Of a stretch of DNA of 64,000 nt, positions 12,862 to 25,904 are shown piece after piece. Each line of letters begins with the position of its first letter. Position 1 is the stretch's first letter. Below the pieces are notes generated by a model, which was given only the letters and a program-made list of their open reading frames with translations, did not search any database and had not been told where the DNA came from. The DNA comes from Zingiber officinale (Eukaryota; Streptophyta; Magnoliopsida; Zingiberales; Zingiberaceae), in the NCBI RefSeq assembly GCF_018446385.1, contig NC_055998.1, forward strand, positions 19,089,173 to 19,153,172. The letters are read 5' to 3'. The position numbers and the translations under genes are program-made.

Positions 12862-14110
12862 TAAGTAACAAAATAACCTTCTATTTTAATACAGATGATG
12901 ATCCTAGAATATATGATGAAGCTATGAAATCACAAGATGCATCATTTTAGAAAAAGACAATCAATGATGAAATAGACTCAATATTGTCAAATAATACTTG
13001 GGTTCTAGTGAATTTGCCTCCTGGTTCCAAGCCAATAGCTTGTAAATGGATTTTCAAAAAGAAATTGAAAGTTGACGAAATTATAAACAAATACAAGACC
13101 AGATTGGTTGCTAAAGGCTATACCCAAAAATAAGGCCTTGATTATTTTGATACATAGTCACTAGTTGCAAAGATAACTACCATAAGGGTATACTACTTGT
13201 AATTGCATCAATCAAAAAATGGGTAATCCATCAAATGGATATTAAAACTATATTTTTGAATTGTGAATTAGATGAAGAGGTGTATATGAAACAACCTGAA
13301 GGGTTTGTGGCACCTGGACAAGAGCACAAAGTGTGTAAACTTGTGAAGTTATTGTATGGACTAAAACAAGTTCCAAAGCAATGACATCAAAAATTTGATC
13401 AAGTAATACTTGCTAGTGGATTCAAAATTAATGAATCAAATAAATGCATATACAACAAGTATTTAAATGACAAAGGTGTCATAATATGTTTGTATGTGGA
13501 TGACGTGATAATCTTTAGTTCAGACTTAGAACAAGTCTTAGAAATCAAAAAGTTGCTATCAAGCAAGTTTGATATGAAAGATATGAGTGAAGTTGATATC
13601 ATCCTAGGCATAAAGTTCAAAAGAGAACAAGGATTAATTCTACTCTTGCAGTCTCATTATATTGAGAAGGTTCTCAAAAGGTTCAATCACTATAATTGTA
13701 AACCAGCTTTAACTCCCTTAGACACTAAAATTGACCATGTCAAGAATGAGGATTCAACAGTATCACAGTTTATTCACAAGTGATAGGAAGTTTGATATAT
13801 GTCATGACTTGTACACGTCTAGATATTGCTTATACAGTAGGAATGTTAAGTAGGTATACAAGTAACCTCAGCAAACAACATTGGTTGAGTGTTATAAGAA
13901 TTCTAAGATATTTCAAGAACACAATAAATTATAGTCTGAGCTATAAGGGAGATCCTTCAGTATTTGAAGGATACTCATATGCTAGTTGGATAACGAATAA
14001 AGATGATCACTCTTCAACAAGGGCTTGGATTTTTACTCTACGTGGTGAGCTCTAGGCATCCAAGAAACAAACATGCATAACCGACTCCACCATGACAGCT
14101 GAGTTTGTAG

Positions 14111-14956
14111 TGTTGGTATCCCAAGGTTGTTTTGATGTGTTCAAACAAGTTAATCTTGTGTCTAAGTGTGCAGGAGCTTAAGAGCACAAGAAGTCGAGCA
14201 AAAGACGTAGCTAACGAGAAAGACGACATGGGAGAGAGCTGACGGCTCGGTGCGTCTGAGCGACGAGATGCTATGGAAGAATACGCGAGCGGACAAGGAG
14301 GCGTGCGACATTTCTGAGGGATGAGAAGCCGGAGCGGAAGGTTGCTCGAGAATGTCAGAAGTTTGGTTCAGGTGAGCCCTATTCCGGATGGCCGAAATCA
14401 CCCAAGCGAGCAGAGCCGGAACGGAAGACCCAGACCGAGGCGAGCAGAACCAGAGCAGAGGGTCTGAACCAAAAATGTCAACCAAGTTGACTTTGTCGGT
14501 CCAGGCGCCCGGAACTCAAATATTATCATATTCAACGTGAAATTTGATCGACATATTGGGGATATAATTCTATCCCACTCCAGGCACCTGGAACCCTTCC
14601 AGGCGCCCCAACCAAGGCTATAAATATAGCCATGGTCAAGAAGCTAAAGAACAATAATCATCTTAATAAACAACACTTATGTGCTTCTCTTTGTTAGTTT
14701 AGCTTCTCATTTTCTGTGCTTACACTGCTGTAAAGAGGCTTCTTTGCCTAAACGAAAAAGTAGTGCGATTCATTTTCTTGGATTAACAACCTCCTCGGTT
14801 GTAACCAAGTAAAAACTCTCTGAGCCTCTATCTGTTTGATTTCTTTATTATTTTATGCAAGTGTTCGTTATTTAAGTTAGTTGTCCGAGAAGGGTTCATT
14901 TATTTATTTGTGCAGGGATATTCAACCCCCCTTCTAGTCGGCCAACGGTCCTAACA
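14111..14956 (+). repeat. 5' LTR of C2
   Basis: This 846-bp LTR starts TGTTGGTATCCCAAGG and ends GGTCCTAACA. A TATA box (CTATAAATATAG) lies near 14618-14629. It matches 37916-38332 plus 49933-50406, and also, inverted, the solo LTR at 33724-34744. Confidence 0.88.
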
Positions 14957-16598
14957 AGTGGTATCAGAGGCAGGACGCTTCAGGAGGACTAACTGCCAAT
15001 CGAAGCATCGAATAAATGGTCGGACCGAGCATATACCCACCGAAGTTCGAGGGGGAGTTCGCTAGCTGGAAAAAATGAATGCAGGTATTCTTTAAAACCG
15101 ACTTTGAATTAATTTTCATAATGAAGTTTTGTTTTGTAGCACTCGAGGGTAAGAAAGAATACCAGTGGATGAAGAAGGAGCAGGCCGACTACGTGGCAAA
15201 CGACAAAGCAGAATTCCATCTGCTGAGCGCCCTTCCGCCACAAGAAGTCAATCTGATCGACACCTACAACTCAGCAAAGGAGCTTTGGGAGAAGTTTCTT
15301 GAGCTACACGAAGGGATGTCCAAAGCCAAGCTCGCGAGACGGAACTTACTTCGCAACCAGCTCACCAACCTACGATTTGAAGAAGATGAAACGATTGCAC
15401 ATGTAATGACTCTAATCTACTTTAATTCAAAACGCCTCTTCCTATTTAATATATATCTTTTTTTTTAATTTTTATTTATTTATTTAGTTTCTAATAATAG
15501 GAAGAAAAAAAAGTACATGAATATACCGAGAAAGCCGACTAAGTCATAAACAACTAGTAGTTATTATAGAAAATTTACTGGACTAAATCTTTTATTACAT
15601 CATTTCAATTAAAAGCGAAAACATAAACGGGGGGGGGGGGGTCCATGGGTTGTGTTGCCGTCATTCTGAGCTTGCTTAATTGTCAAAGCCTCTTGTCTCA
15701 TCGGTACCACCTCTTGTAATAAACAATATAATGAGTCTAAAGACCCAGTACGTTCAAACCATAATAGCCAATAATCAGATCCACTAAATTAGGTTAGACA
15801 TAGAAAGAGATGTAGGTCGAAAGCTTGCATGCTGTAAACATAAGGAAAAATAAACTAATAATAAAATTAATTTAAATGCTTTCATGACATAAATGTAACA
15901 GTTCTAGTAGAGCTCAGTTCAATGAAAGTGGTCACGTAACATAATTGTTTAATCAAACTTTTATCCTAGCGTTAGGTTGGTAGGGATCCGAACCTCGGAA
16001 CAAAAACCCCTACCCATACATGATTCTTGGTGAGCTCCCCAGGCGTAGGTCCCCGGTTCATAACTCAACCCATACATAATTTGGTAAGCTCCCCGGGCGT
16101 ATGCCCCCGGTTCATAACTCAACTCATACATAATTTGGTAAACTCCTCAGGCGTAGATCCCCGATTCATAACTTAACCCATACATGACATAGATTGGCCA
16201 CAGTCAAATCACGTACCTCATAAGAGGAAAAACATATTCTTAACCTCATACATATATGTATACATCCATAGCATTCATGGTCATTAAAACATAACTGTCC
16301 ATAACCAAATAATCGATGCGCTAGAGTTTATAAATATTTTGATTTGTGCAAGCCATCAATGAGTTTAAGTTAACTTTTCCCGTAGAACAATTTCTGAATT
16401 TACAAAAACATACTTGTCATCTAATACCAAATTCATACCGTGCAGAGCACACGATCTTAATACTAAATATAGGCAAAAGAACACTAATTACTAAGAAGAA
16501 ATTAAAACCAATATTAATAGTATATCTTTTGAGTTAAAATTGACTTATACGTCAATGAAGGTAAAAGTTACAAAAATCACATCTGTTTCCTTTTTTTT

Positions 16599-16601
<3 letters not shown>

Positions 16602-16672
<71 letters not shown>
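16602..16672. repeat. AT dinucleotide microsatellite in LTR A
   Basis: About 35 uninterrupted AT units. The matching place in LTRs B and C has only a short run (about 24752-24760 and 31998-32006), so the expansion occurred after the copies separated. Confidence 0.95.
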
Positions 16673-16675
<3 letters not shown>

Positions 16676-17276
16676 GGGTTCTAAATTCTTGAGTCCCTAA
16701 AAAAACATAACTAGAAATTTGGTAAAGGCATTGCATGCATCAAACTATTAACATAATGGCTTTATCAAATCAATATAATCGGTGTGTACAACATCAAAAC
16801 AAACAAGCAGCAAAAAAACCGATTAAGGAAAGGAAGAAAATGGAAAAAAAAAACAACATACAATTTGTGATGCTTTAAAAAAACCGGACTTCAGGAAATC
16901 CACCCGACGACAGAGAAAATCGACACATCGAATGATTTTTACACATAATCATGTTACTCACACAACATACGATTTGATTAAGGAATTAAGAAAAATAAAT
17001 AAAGAGGTATTGAACGTGCTCTGACTAAGGCATAAACAACATGAAGGGAAAATAATACATACACATACTATATCATGGATTCGGTTTAATTCGTAGTCTG
17101 TTTAGATCATAAAAAAATGATCAACCTAGAGAAAAACAAAGCATAACTTTTCTTTTTAAACTAGAATCGAAACACCCTAACCTATATCTCCTTCCCGCAA
17201 TCAATCAATCTAGAACTCTCCTTTGAACAACCTATTTTAATAGAGTAATTATTGAACTAAGGTGGTAGGAACGTAC

Positions 17277-18116
17277 TGTTGAATTTGGTGTTTTAATTCA
17301 AACTATTTGTTGTTTTGGCAATGCATATGTGCATGCATTTTAGTCCCACATTGCTAAGCAAAGAAGGTTGGAAGGCCTTATATATGGAGCCCTTCCATCC
17401 TTACTTAGCAATGTGAAGGGGGCCTACACGCATGCGTGGGTCAAGCTTAAATCAAATGGTTTTGGGGGTTCAAACCGGAAATCCATAAACCGGGCGCGAC
17501 GCATGCGATTATCGCGCGCAGGGGGGGTGCAAATCCCTGGCTCATGGGCCTCGTGCTTGCAGGCGACCCGGTTTGATTTTGCCAGTCTCCGGTTTGGTCT
17601 GGTTCTAGATTCTGACCCGTGCGTACTTGGGTTTGGTTTTGGTTCTGTCCGCGTGAGGAAGTGAACCGACACGGTTCTGTCCGTGTGAGGAAGAGAAGCG
17701 ACGTACGCTTTGGTGCGTGCGCTGCTTCGGGGTGTATAAATACACTTCCTTTGTTCCTTCTCAATTCACTCCGAAAAAAAAAGCAAAGCATTCCTCTGCT
17801 CTCTGCTTTCTCCTTTTTCTTCTTCTTCTTTCCAAGTTCTGAAGCTTGGTTCTGCGATCTGAGGTTGAGTCCGAGTGTGGCGTTCGTCTTGGAGTGCACC
17901 TATGAACGGCGCGAGCGGTTGTCGGATCTTGGGAGGATTTTGCCGGAGAGTCTCTGCACCGTGGGTCAATAAATTCTCTAAAGACAGTCGGCAAGCCCGA
18001 TGCTTCAACCGGAGATACACAAATTCCTTAACCCTACTCTTATTACTGTTTATTGCATGCTTGTCATTTATTGGTGCAATTATAAATTACTGTGTTAGTG
18101 TAATCATATCACAACA
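17277..18116 (+). mobile_element. Solo LTR inside LTR A
   Basis: An 840-bp segment starts TGTTGAATTTGG and ends TCACAACA. It is flanked by a perfect 5-bp duplication CGTAC (17272-17276 and 18117-18121). LTRs B and C show the empty site GAACGTACCCC. A TATA box (TATAAATA) lies at 17734-17741. Near 17350-17420 an inverted pair (CACATTGCTAAG / CTTAGCAATGTG) can form a long hairpin. There are no coding domains, so this is a solo LTR left by LTR-LTR recombination; its parent family is not represented elsewhere in the window. Confidence 0.88.
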
Positions 18117-18661
18117 CGTACCCCTTTCTTTTGCGACTAAACTCCATGACACCCAGCGGCTCTTCTCTCCCAACGGCGGCTATCTCACCCTCTTTCTCTC
18201 TCAAGGTTCTTTCTTTTATAATTGTTACCTATGGCTTGGTCCAACCACTAAACTATTTATTTCCAAATCAACTAATTCATTACCATACTTATGGCTCAAA
18301 ATATTCGTCAATTAATTCTACTTTTTATTTATCTCATGAATCAAATAATCCATTACCATATTTATTAAATCTATTTATGGTTCAAAATATTTATTCACAA
18401 ATTAAATATTTTATCATCATATGTATACTAATTCTAATCCGTGCACTTCCTTAGCCATGTCATGTATATAATTAAATTGATTGCACATGCATATATTAAT
18501 TAAATTTTATTCATGAAATTAATTTATCATGATATGAGTGCATTCAATTTAATTAATTTTTTTTATTTACTACCCTACCTTAACTGAATTATTAATCCCT
18601 TCCTTATCTATGTCATTAATTATTTTAACTTATAAATAGTGGATGAATTTCAGGTGCCACA

Positions 18662-21600
18662 ATTCTTCCCCCCTTAAATAAAATTTCGTCCTCGAAATTG
18701 TGACTTACTAAACAAGTCTGGGTAGCGACTCTTCATGTCTTCCTCTGTCTCCCAAGTAGCTTCCTCCTCAAAGTGATTGCGCCACTTGACTTTAACCATT
18801 TTTATCACCTTGTTCCGTAGCTTCCTCTCTTGTCGATCTAGAATTTGCGTGGGTTTTTCCTCGTATGACAGATTAGGTGCAAGTCGCAGAGGTTCAAAGT
18901 GCAACACATGTGATGGATTTGACAAGTACTTGCGAAGCATAGATACATGGAAAACATTGTGTACTCCCGCAAGGTTAGGTGGTAAGGCAACTCTGTATGC
19001 TAAGGTTCCAACTCTATCCAAAATTTCAAATGGTCCAATAAATCTCGGACTGAGCTTGCCCTTTTTACCAAATCTCATAACACCCTTCATGGGTGCTATT
19101 TTCACAAATACGTGGTCTCCAACCACAAACTCGAGTTCTCTTCTCCTTTTATCACCATAGCTCTTCTGTCGACTCTGAGCAGTTCTCATCCTATCACGGA
19201 TTTTAACTACCAACTCAGTGGTCCATTGAACAATTTCTGGCCCTATTTCTGCCCTTTCTCTGATCTCATCCCAGTAGATGGGTGATCTACACTTTCTTCC
19301 ATATAATGCTTCATAAGGAGCCATACCTATAGACGACTGAAAACTGTTGTTATAGGTGAACTCTACCAGGGGTAACTTTGATTCCCAACTCCCTTGAAAG
19401 TCAATCGCACAAGCCAGAAGTAAGTCCTCTAGAACCTGGATCACTCTCTCTGACTGACCATCGGTCTGAGGATGGAAGGCTGTACTAAATAGCAACTTTG
19501 TCCCCATTGCTGTATGCAAACTCTTCCATAAAGATGATGTAAACTTTGGATCCCTGTCAAACACGATAGAAACTGGAATTCCATACAATCTGACTATCTC
19601 CCGAATGTACAATTCTGCGTACTGTGTCATAGAGAAGGTCGTCTTCATCGGAAGAAAGTGCGTTGACTTAGTGAGACGGTCCACTATTACCCAGATGGCA
19701 TTGAAGCCCTTCACTGTCCCTAGTAAGCCAACTACAAAATCCATCGTAATATCCTCCCACTTCTACTCAGGAATAGGGAGTGGCTTGAGCATACCCGCGG
19801 GTCTTTGGTGCTCTGCCTTAACCCGCTGACATGTTAAACATTCAAATACATAACACCTAATGTCGCGCTTCATACCTGGCCACCAATAGAGCATTTGTAA
19901 ATCTTTATACATTTTCGTGCTCCCAGGATGAATGGAATATGGAGAAGCATGAGCCTCCGTCATAATCTTGGTTCGGAGGGTATTGTCTCTAGGCACCCAA
20001 TAGTGGTCCCTAAACTTTACTATCCCATCCACTACATAATAAAGTGTACTACCCTTCGACTCATCCTTCTTTCTCCACTTCTGTAATTGCTCATCGGCAG
20101 GTTGGCCCTCCCGAATATGATCCTTTAAAGTGGACTGCATTCTCAGCGTAGATAACTTAGGGGCACTACCCTTGGCATAAAATTCAAGGCCGAAATTCTG
20201 GATTTCTGTTTGAAGGGGTTCTTGTACTAACAATTGAGCTACCACCACTGTCTTCCTACTCAACGCGTCTGCAACTACATTAGCTTTACCCGGATGGTAG
20301 TTAAGGTCACAATCATAGTCTTTTACCAACTCTAACCAGCGTCTTTGGCGCATGTTCAATTCCTTCTGAGTGAAGAAATATTTAAGACTCTTGTGGTCAG
20401 TGTAGATATTGTACTTTTCTCCATATAAGTAATGCCTCCAAATCTTTAAGGCGAATACAACTGCTGCCAACTCTAAATCATGAGTTGGATAATTCTTCTC
20501 GTGCTCCTTCAATTGTCTAGAGGCATATGTAATTACCCGGTCGTGTTGCATAAGAACAGCACCTAATCCGAGTTTAGATGCATCAGTGTATAACACAAAA
20601 TCATCCTATTCAGATGACACTGCTAGAACTGGTGTTGTAATAAGAGCTTGCTTTAAAGTATCGAAGCTATTCTGGCAGCCTAAGCTCCAATTGTACTTTG
20701 CATTCTTCTTTGTCAATGCGGTAAGTGGCACTGCTATAGAAGAAAACTCTTTGATAAACTTCCTATAGTAGCCGGTCAAACCTAAGAAGCTTCGTATTTC
20801 TGATGCATTCCTGGGCATTGCCCATTCTTTCACGACCTTTACCTTTGATGGATCTACCTCTATGCCATTACTCGAGATGATATGACCCAAGAATACCACC
20901 TTTTCTAGCTAGAAATCACACTTACTAAATTTAGCATAAAGTTTTCGGCCCTGTAGAATCTCTAATATCGTTCTCAGGTGTTGTCCATGATCTTCACGAC
21001 TTTTTGAATATATCAGGATGTCGTCTATAAAGATGATGACAAACTGATCTAGGTATGCTGGAATATACGATTCATAAGATCCATGAAGATCGCTGGGACA
21101 TTAGTTACCCTGAATGACATCACTAGAAACTCATAATGCCCATATAGAGTTCTGAAGGTTGTCTTGTACACATCGATTTCCTTCACCCTTAATTGATGAT
21201 ACCCTGACCGAAGATCTACCTTTGAGAACACTGTAGCTCCGTGTAATTGATCAAATAGGCCCTCGATTCCTGGCAGTGGGTATTTATTCTTAACTGTCAC
21301 CCGGTTTAATTCCCTGTAGTCGATACAAAGCCTCATGCTACCATCTTTTTTCTTGACAAACAGCACTGGTGCACCCCATGGGGAGTAACTAGGGCGAATG
21401 AATCCCTTATCTAGTAATTCTTGGATTTGTTCTTTTAATTCCTTCATCTTTGTTGGTGCTAGTCGGTATGGTGCCTTAGAGATTGTCATTGCACCTGACA
21501 TAAGCTCAATAGAGAACTCCACTTCTCGCTCAAGTGGGATACCAACAATATCGTCGGGAAAAACATTAGGGAATTCCCTAACAACTTCCACCTCCTCCAA

Positions 21601-23556
21601 TGATGGACTACCTACTACCGGGGTCGCTATGATACTCACTAAGAATGCCTGGCAGCCCGTGCGTAGAAGTTTCCTAGCTTGCATACAAGATATCATTCGC
21701 GGAAACTGCTGACATCGACCCGGCTCAAATGCAAACTGCTCCATCCCAATTGGTCGGATTAATACCGACCTCCGTTGGAAGTCAATTATTACTCTATTCG
21801 CCATCAGCCAGTCCATACCCAGAATGATGTCGAACTCTGAGATTGGTAGCACAATGAGATCAGCTTGCACAGTATGACCTTGCAACTCAAGACCAAGATC
21901 TCTGACCACACAAGTAGCTAACAACTCCTCCCCAGATGGAATTGTCACAAAGTAACTCACGTCGAGCCTGGCCGGTTTGATGTCTAAATAGCTCACAAAA
22001 ATGTTTGATATAAAAGAATGAGTAACCCCCGAATCTAACAAAGCTTTGGTAGCTACTCCTGCTATAAGGATTCTTCCTATAACAATTAAATGTATCACTC
22101 TACAATTCATAATTCTGAACATTAGGATCTTAAACTCGTAGTTTTAATTGCTCAAGAATCAAAATTAATTTCTAACCCAAGGAAAATTATTATTATTTTT
22201 ATTTCTGTGCTTAAATTTTGCTATTTCAAAACTAAGGCATGCAAACCTAGCACCTTATTCCAATAATAAGACACTGAATTAAAGCATACCTGTAATGACA
22301 GTAGTCTCTAGATCTGCCTCCCCAGCTTGCATCACAAATACTCTTCCTGGAATGGGTTGTTTATTCTTAGGGCAATCCCTTATCATATGTCCAGTAGCCC
22401 CACACTTAAAGCACTTTCCTGATCCCACCAAGCAAGGTCCTGGATGTTTGCGCTGGCACTTTGGGCATACTGGATAATCGTTAGGCTTTGGGGTAACTCG
22501 CATCTGAGGTTGCTGGCCCTTGACTTTCGATGGCTCAATAAATTTCCTCTTGTTCTGTTGTTAAGGTTGTTGGTGAGGCACCAGATATGGCCCTTTTCCC
22601 TGCTTATCAACTTCAATATCCCTCTGATCCTGCTCCGCCCTCAAGGCCCTGGTCACAGCCTCTGCAAACTCCTTAGGGTCAACCACCTTTACATCACGAC
22701 ACAAGATAAGTTGCAAACCATCAATGAAGTGCCTCAGTTTCTCTTTGGGATTATTAGCTATCAAGGGCATAAAGTGACACCCCCGATCAAACTCTCGGAC
22801 AAACTCAGCAACGGGACGGTCGCCCTACCTTAACGTCATGAATTCCCGAGTCAACTTTGAACGTATATCCTCGGTGAAGTATTTAGAGTAGAACACCTCC
22901 TTGAAGTCCTCCCAAGAAAGTGTATTTGGATTGACGGATAGGGATGCTCCTTCCCACCATAACAAAGCATCATCCTTCAGAAGATAAGTAGCACGCCTTA
23001 CCATATCAGCATCTTCCAGTGCCATGAATCGGAAGATGACCTCGATGGACTTGATCCAGTTCTCTACCACCATAGAATCAATAGTCCCTGAGAAGTCCTT
23101 CAGACCCATCTTACGAAATCTCTCATAAACCGCTTCCGGCTTTGCCTTACGACCTAGCTCAACATCATGCCCAGTAAATAGTGCAAAGAATTGATTCATC
23201 CCTACAAGCATCTGCTCGTGACTAGATAGAGACTGTGGAGGTGGCGGCAGAGGTAACGAAGGTGGTGCCTCCCCACGTCTCTCCTCCTCTCAGATCTCTG
23301 GGGTCCTATTGCCATAACGTCTAGGAGGCATATCTGTATACAATCCAATACAACACGTAACCAACATGCATTTGAATCCATCTTACTTAGGCAATACCAT
23401 ATCAATTTCCTAATTTAGTATTCAAAAGAAGAGCATTTAACTACCAACATTTGAAATACAAAGTATGAACTTACAAACTTGAGGCTTTGATTTTCTCGAG
23501 CTTCCCAGAATCGACAGCAGGCACAACCCTTTCAGGACCTTTGCTCTGATACCAAC
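18662..23556 (-). mobile_element. Internal region 1 of the Tekay-type array (gag-pol, broken)
   Basis: Read on the minus strand: gag from 23331 (MPPRRYGNRTPEI) with the capsid-type stretch WENWIKS / LLKDDALLWWEGA and a CCHC knuckle (CFKCGATGHMIRDC) near 22370-22410; protease motif [10 protein letters not shown] near 22040; reverse transcriptase about 20900-21500 (LCIDYRELN); RNase H about 20240-20620 ([13 protein letters not shown]); integrase about 19000-19980 with the zinc-binding HPGSTK / CLTCQ segment; chromodomain about 18700-18870 (VKWRNHFEEEATWE). It carries a handful of breaks and cannot be an intact gene. An AT-rich gap of about 150 bp between the knuckle and protease frames is shared with region 2. 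Confidence 0.88.
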
Positions 23557-25904
23557 TGTAATGACTCTAATCTACTTTAATTCAAAATGACTCTTCCTAT
23601 TTAATATATATCTTTTTTTAATTTTTATTTATTTATTTAGTTTCTAATAATATGAAGAAAAAAAAGTACATGAATATCCCGAGAAAGCCGACTAAGTCAT
23701 AAACAACTAGTAGTTCTTATAGAAAATTTACTGGACTAAATCTTTTATTACATCATTTCAATTAAAAGCGAAAACATAAACTAGGGGGGGGTCCATGGGT
23801 TGTGTTGCCGTCATTCTGAGCTTGCTTGATTGTCAAAGCCTCTTGTCTCATCGGTACCGCCTCCTGTAAACAATATAATGAGTCTAAAGACCCAGTACGT
23901 TCAAACCATAATAGCCGATAATCAGATCCACTAAATTAGGTTAGACATAGAAAGAGATGTAGGTCGAAAGCTTGCATGCCGTAAACATAAGGAAAACTAT
24001 TCTAATAATAAAATTAATTTAAATGCTTTCATGACATAAATGTAACAGTTCTAGTAGAGCTCAGTTCAATGAAAATGGTCACGTAACATAATTGTTTGAT
24101 CAAACTTTTATCCTAGCGCTAGGTTGGTAGAGATCTGAACCTCGGAACAAAAACCCCTACCCATACATGATTCTTGGTGAGCTCCCCAGGCGTAGGTCCC
24201 CGGTTCATACCTCAACCCATACATAATTTGGTAAGCTCCCCGGGCGTATGCCCTCGGTTCATAACTCAACTCATACATAATTTGGTAAGCTCCTCGGGCG
24301 TAGATCTCCGATTCATAACTTAACCCATATATGACATAGATTGGCCACAGTCAAATCACGTACCTCATAAGAGGAAAAACATATTCTTAACCTCATACAT
24401 ATATGTATACATCTATAGCATTCATGGTCATTAAAACATAACTGTCCATAACCCAATAATCGATGCGCTAGAGTTTATAAATATTTTGATTTGTGCAAGC
24501 CATCAATGAGTTTAAGTTAAATTTTTCCGTAGAACAATTTCTGAATTTATAAAAACATACTTGTCATCTAATACCAAATTCATACCGTGTAGAGCACATG
24601 ATCTTAATACTAAATATAGGCAAAAGAAGACTAATTACTAAGAAGAAATTAAAACCAATATTAATAGTGTATCTTTTGAGTTAAAATTGACTTGTACGTG
24701 TCAATGAAGGCAAAAGCTACAAAAATCACATCTGTTTCTTTTTTTTTTAAATATATATATAATTGGGTTCTAAATTCTTGAGTCCCTAAAAAAACATAAC
24801 TAGAAATTTGGTAAAGGCATTGCATGCATCAAACTATTAACGTAATGGCTTTATCAAATCAATATAATCGGTGTGTACAACATCAAAACAAACAAACAGC
24901 AAAAAAAAAACGATTAAGGAAGAAAATGGAAAAAAAACAACATACAATTTGTGATGCTTTAAAAAAAATCGGACTTCAGGAAATCCACCCGACGACAGAG
25001 AAAATCGACACATCGAATGATTTTCGCACATAATCATGTTACTCACACAACATACGATTTGATTAAGGAATTAAGAAAAATAAATAAAGAGGTATTGAAC
25101 GTGCTCTGACTAAGGCATAAACAACATGGAGGGAAAATAATACATACACATACTATATCATGGATTCGGTATAATTCGTAATCTGTTTAGATCATAAAAA
25201 AAAACGATCAACCGTAGAGAAAAACAAAGCATAACTTTTCTTTTTAAACTAGAATGGAAACACCCTAACCTATATCTCCTTCCCGCAATCAATCAATCTA
25301 GAACTCTCCTTTGAACAACCTATTTTAATAGATTAATTATTGAACTAAGGTGGTAGGAACGTACCCCTTTCTTTTGCGACTAAACTCCATGACACCCGGC
25401 GGCTCTTCTCTCCCAACGGCGGCTATCTCACCCTCTTCCTCTCTCAGGGTTCTTTCTTTTATAATTGTTACCTATGGCTTGGTCCAACCACTAAACCATT
25501 TATTTCCAAATCAACTAATTCATTACCATACTTATGGCTCAAAATATTCGTCAATTAATTTTACTTTTTATTTATCTCATGAATCAAATAATCCATTACC
25601 ATATTTATTAAATCTATTTATGGTTCAAAATATTTATTCACAAATTAAATATTTTATCATCATATGTATACTAATTCTAATCCGTGCACTTCCTTAGCCA
25701 TGTCATGTATATAATTAAATTGATTGCACATGCATATATTAATTAAATTTTATTCATGAAATTAATTTATCATGATATGAGTGCATTCAATTTAATTAAT
25801 TTTTTTTATTTACTACCCTACCTTAACTGAATTATTAATCCCTTCCTTATCTATGTCATTAATTATTTTAACTTATAAATAGTGGATGAATTTCAGGTGC
25901 TACA
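23557..25904 (-). repeat. LTR B, shared centre LTR of the Tekay-type array
   Basis: This 2,348-bp LTR serves both internal regions. It lacks the solo-LTR insertion of LTR A and both long AT microsatellites, and so best represents the compact LTR form. Confidence 0.88.

Larger units (their letters stand above)
15402..18661 (-). repeat. LTR A of the Tekay-type array (carries a solo-LTR insertion)
   Basis: This LTR is about 2.4 kb once the 840-bp insertion at 17277-18116 is removed. It contains a (CT/AT)-rich block, a short internal direct repeat around CATACATAATTTGGTAAGCT (about 16010-16160) and an expanded AT microsatellite at 16602-16672. A purine tract (AAGGGGGGAAG on the minus strand) abuts its inner edge at about 18664-18676. 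Confidence 0.88.
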
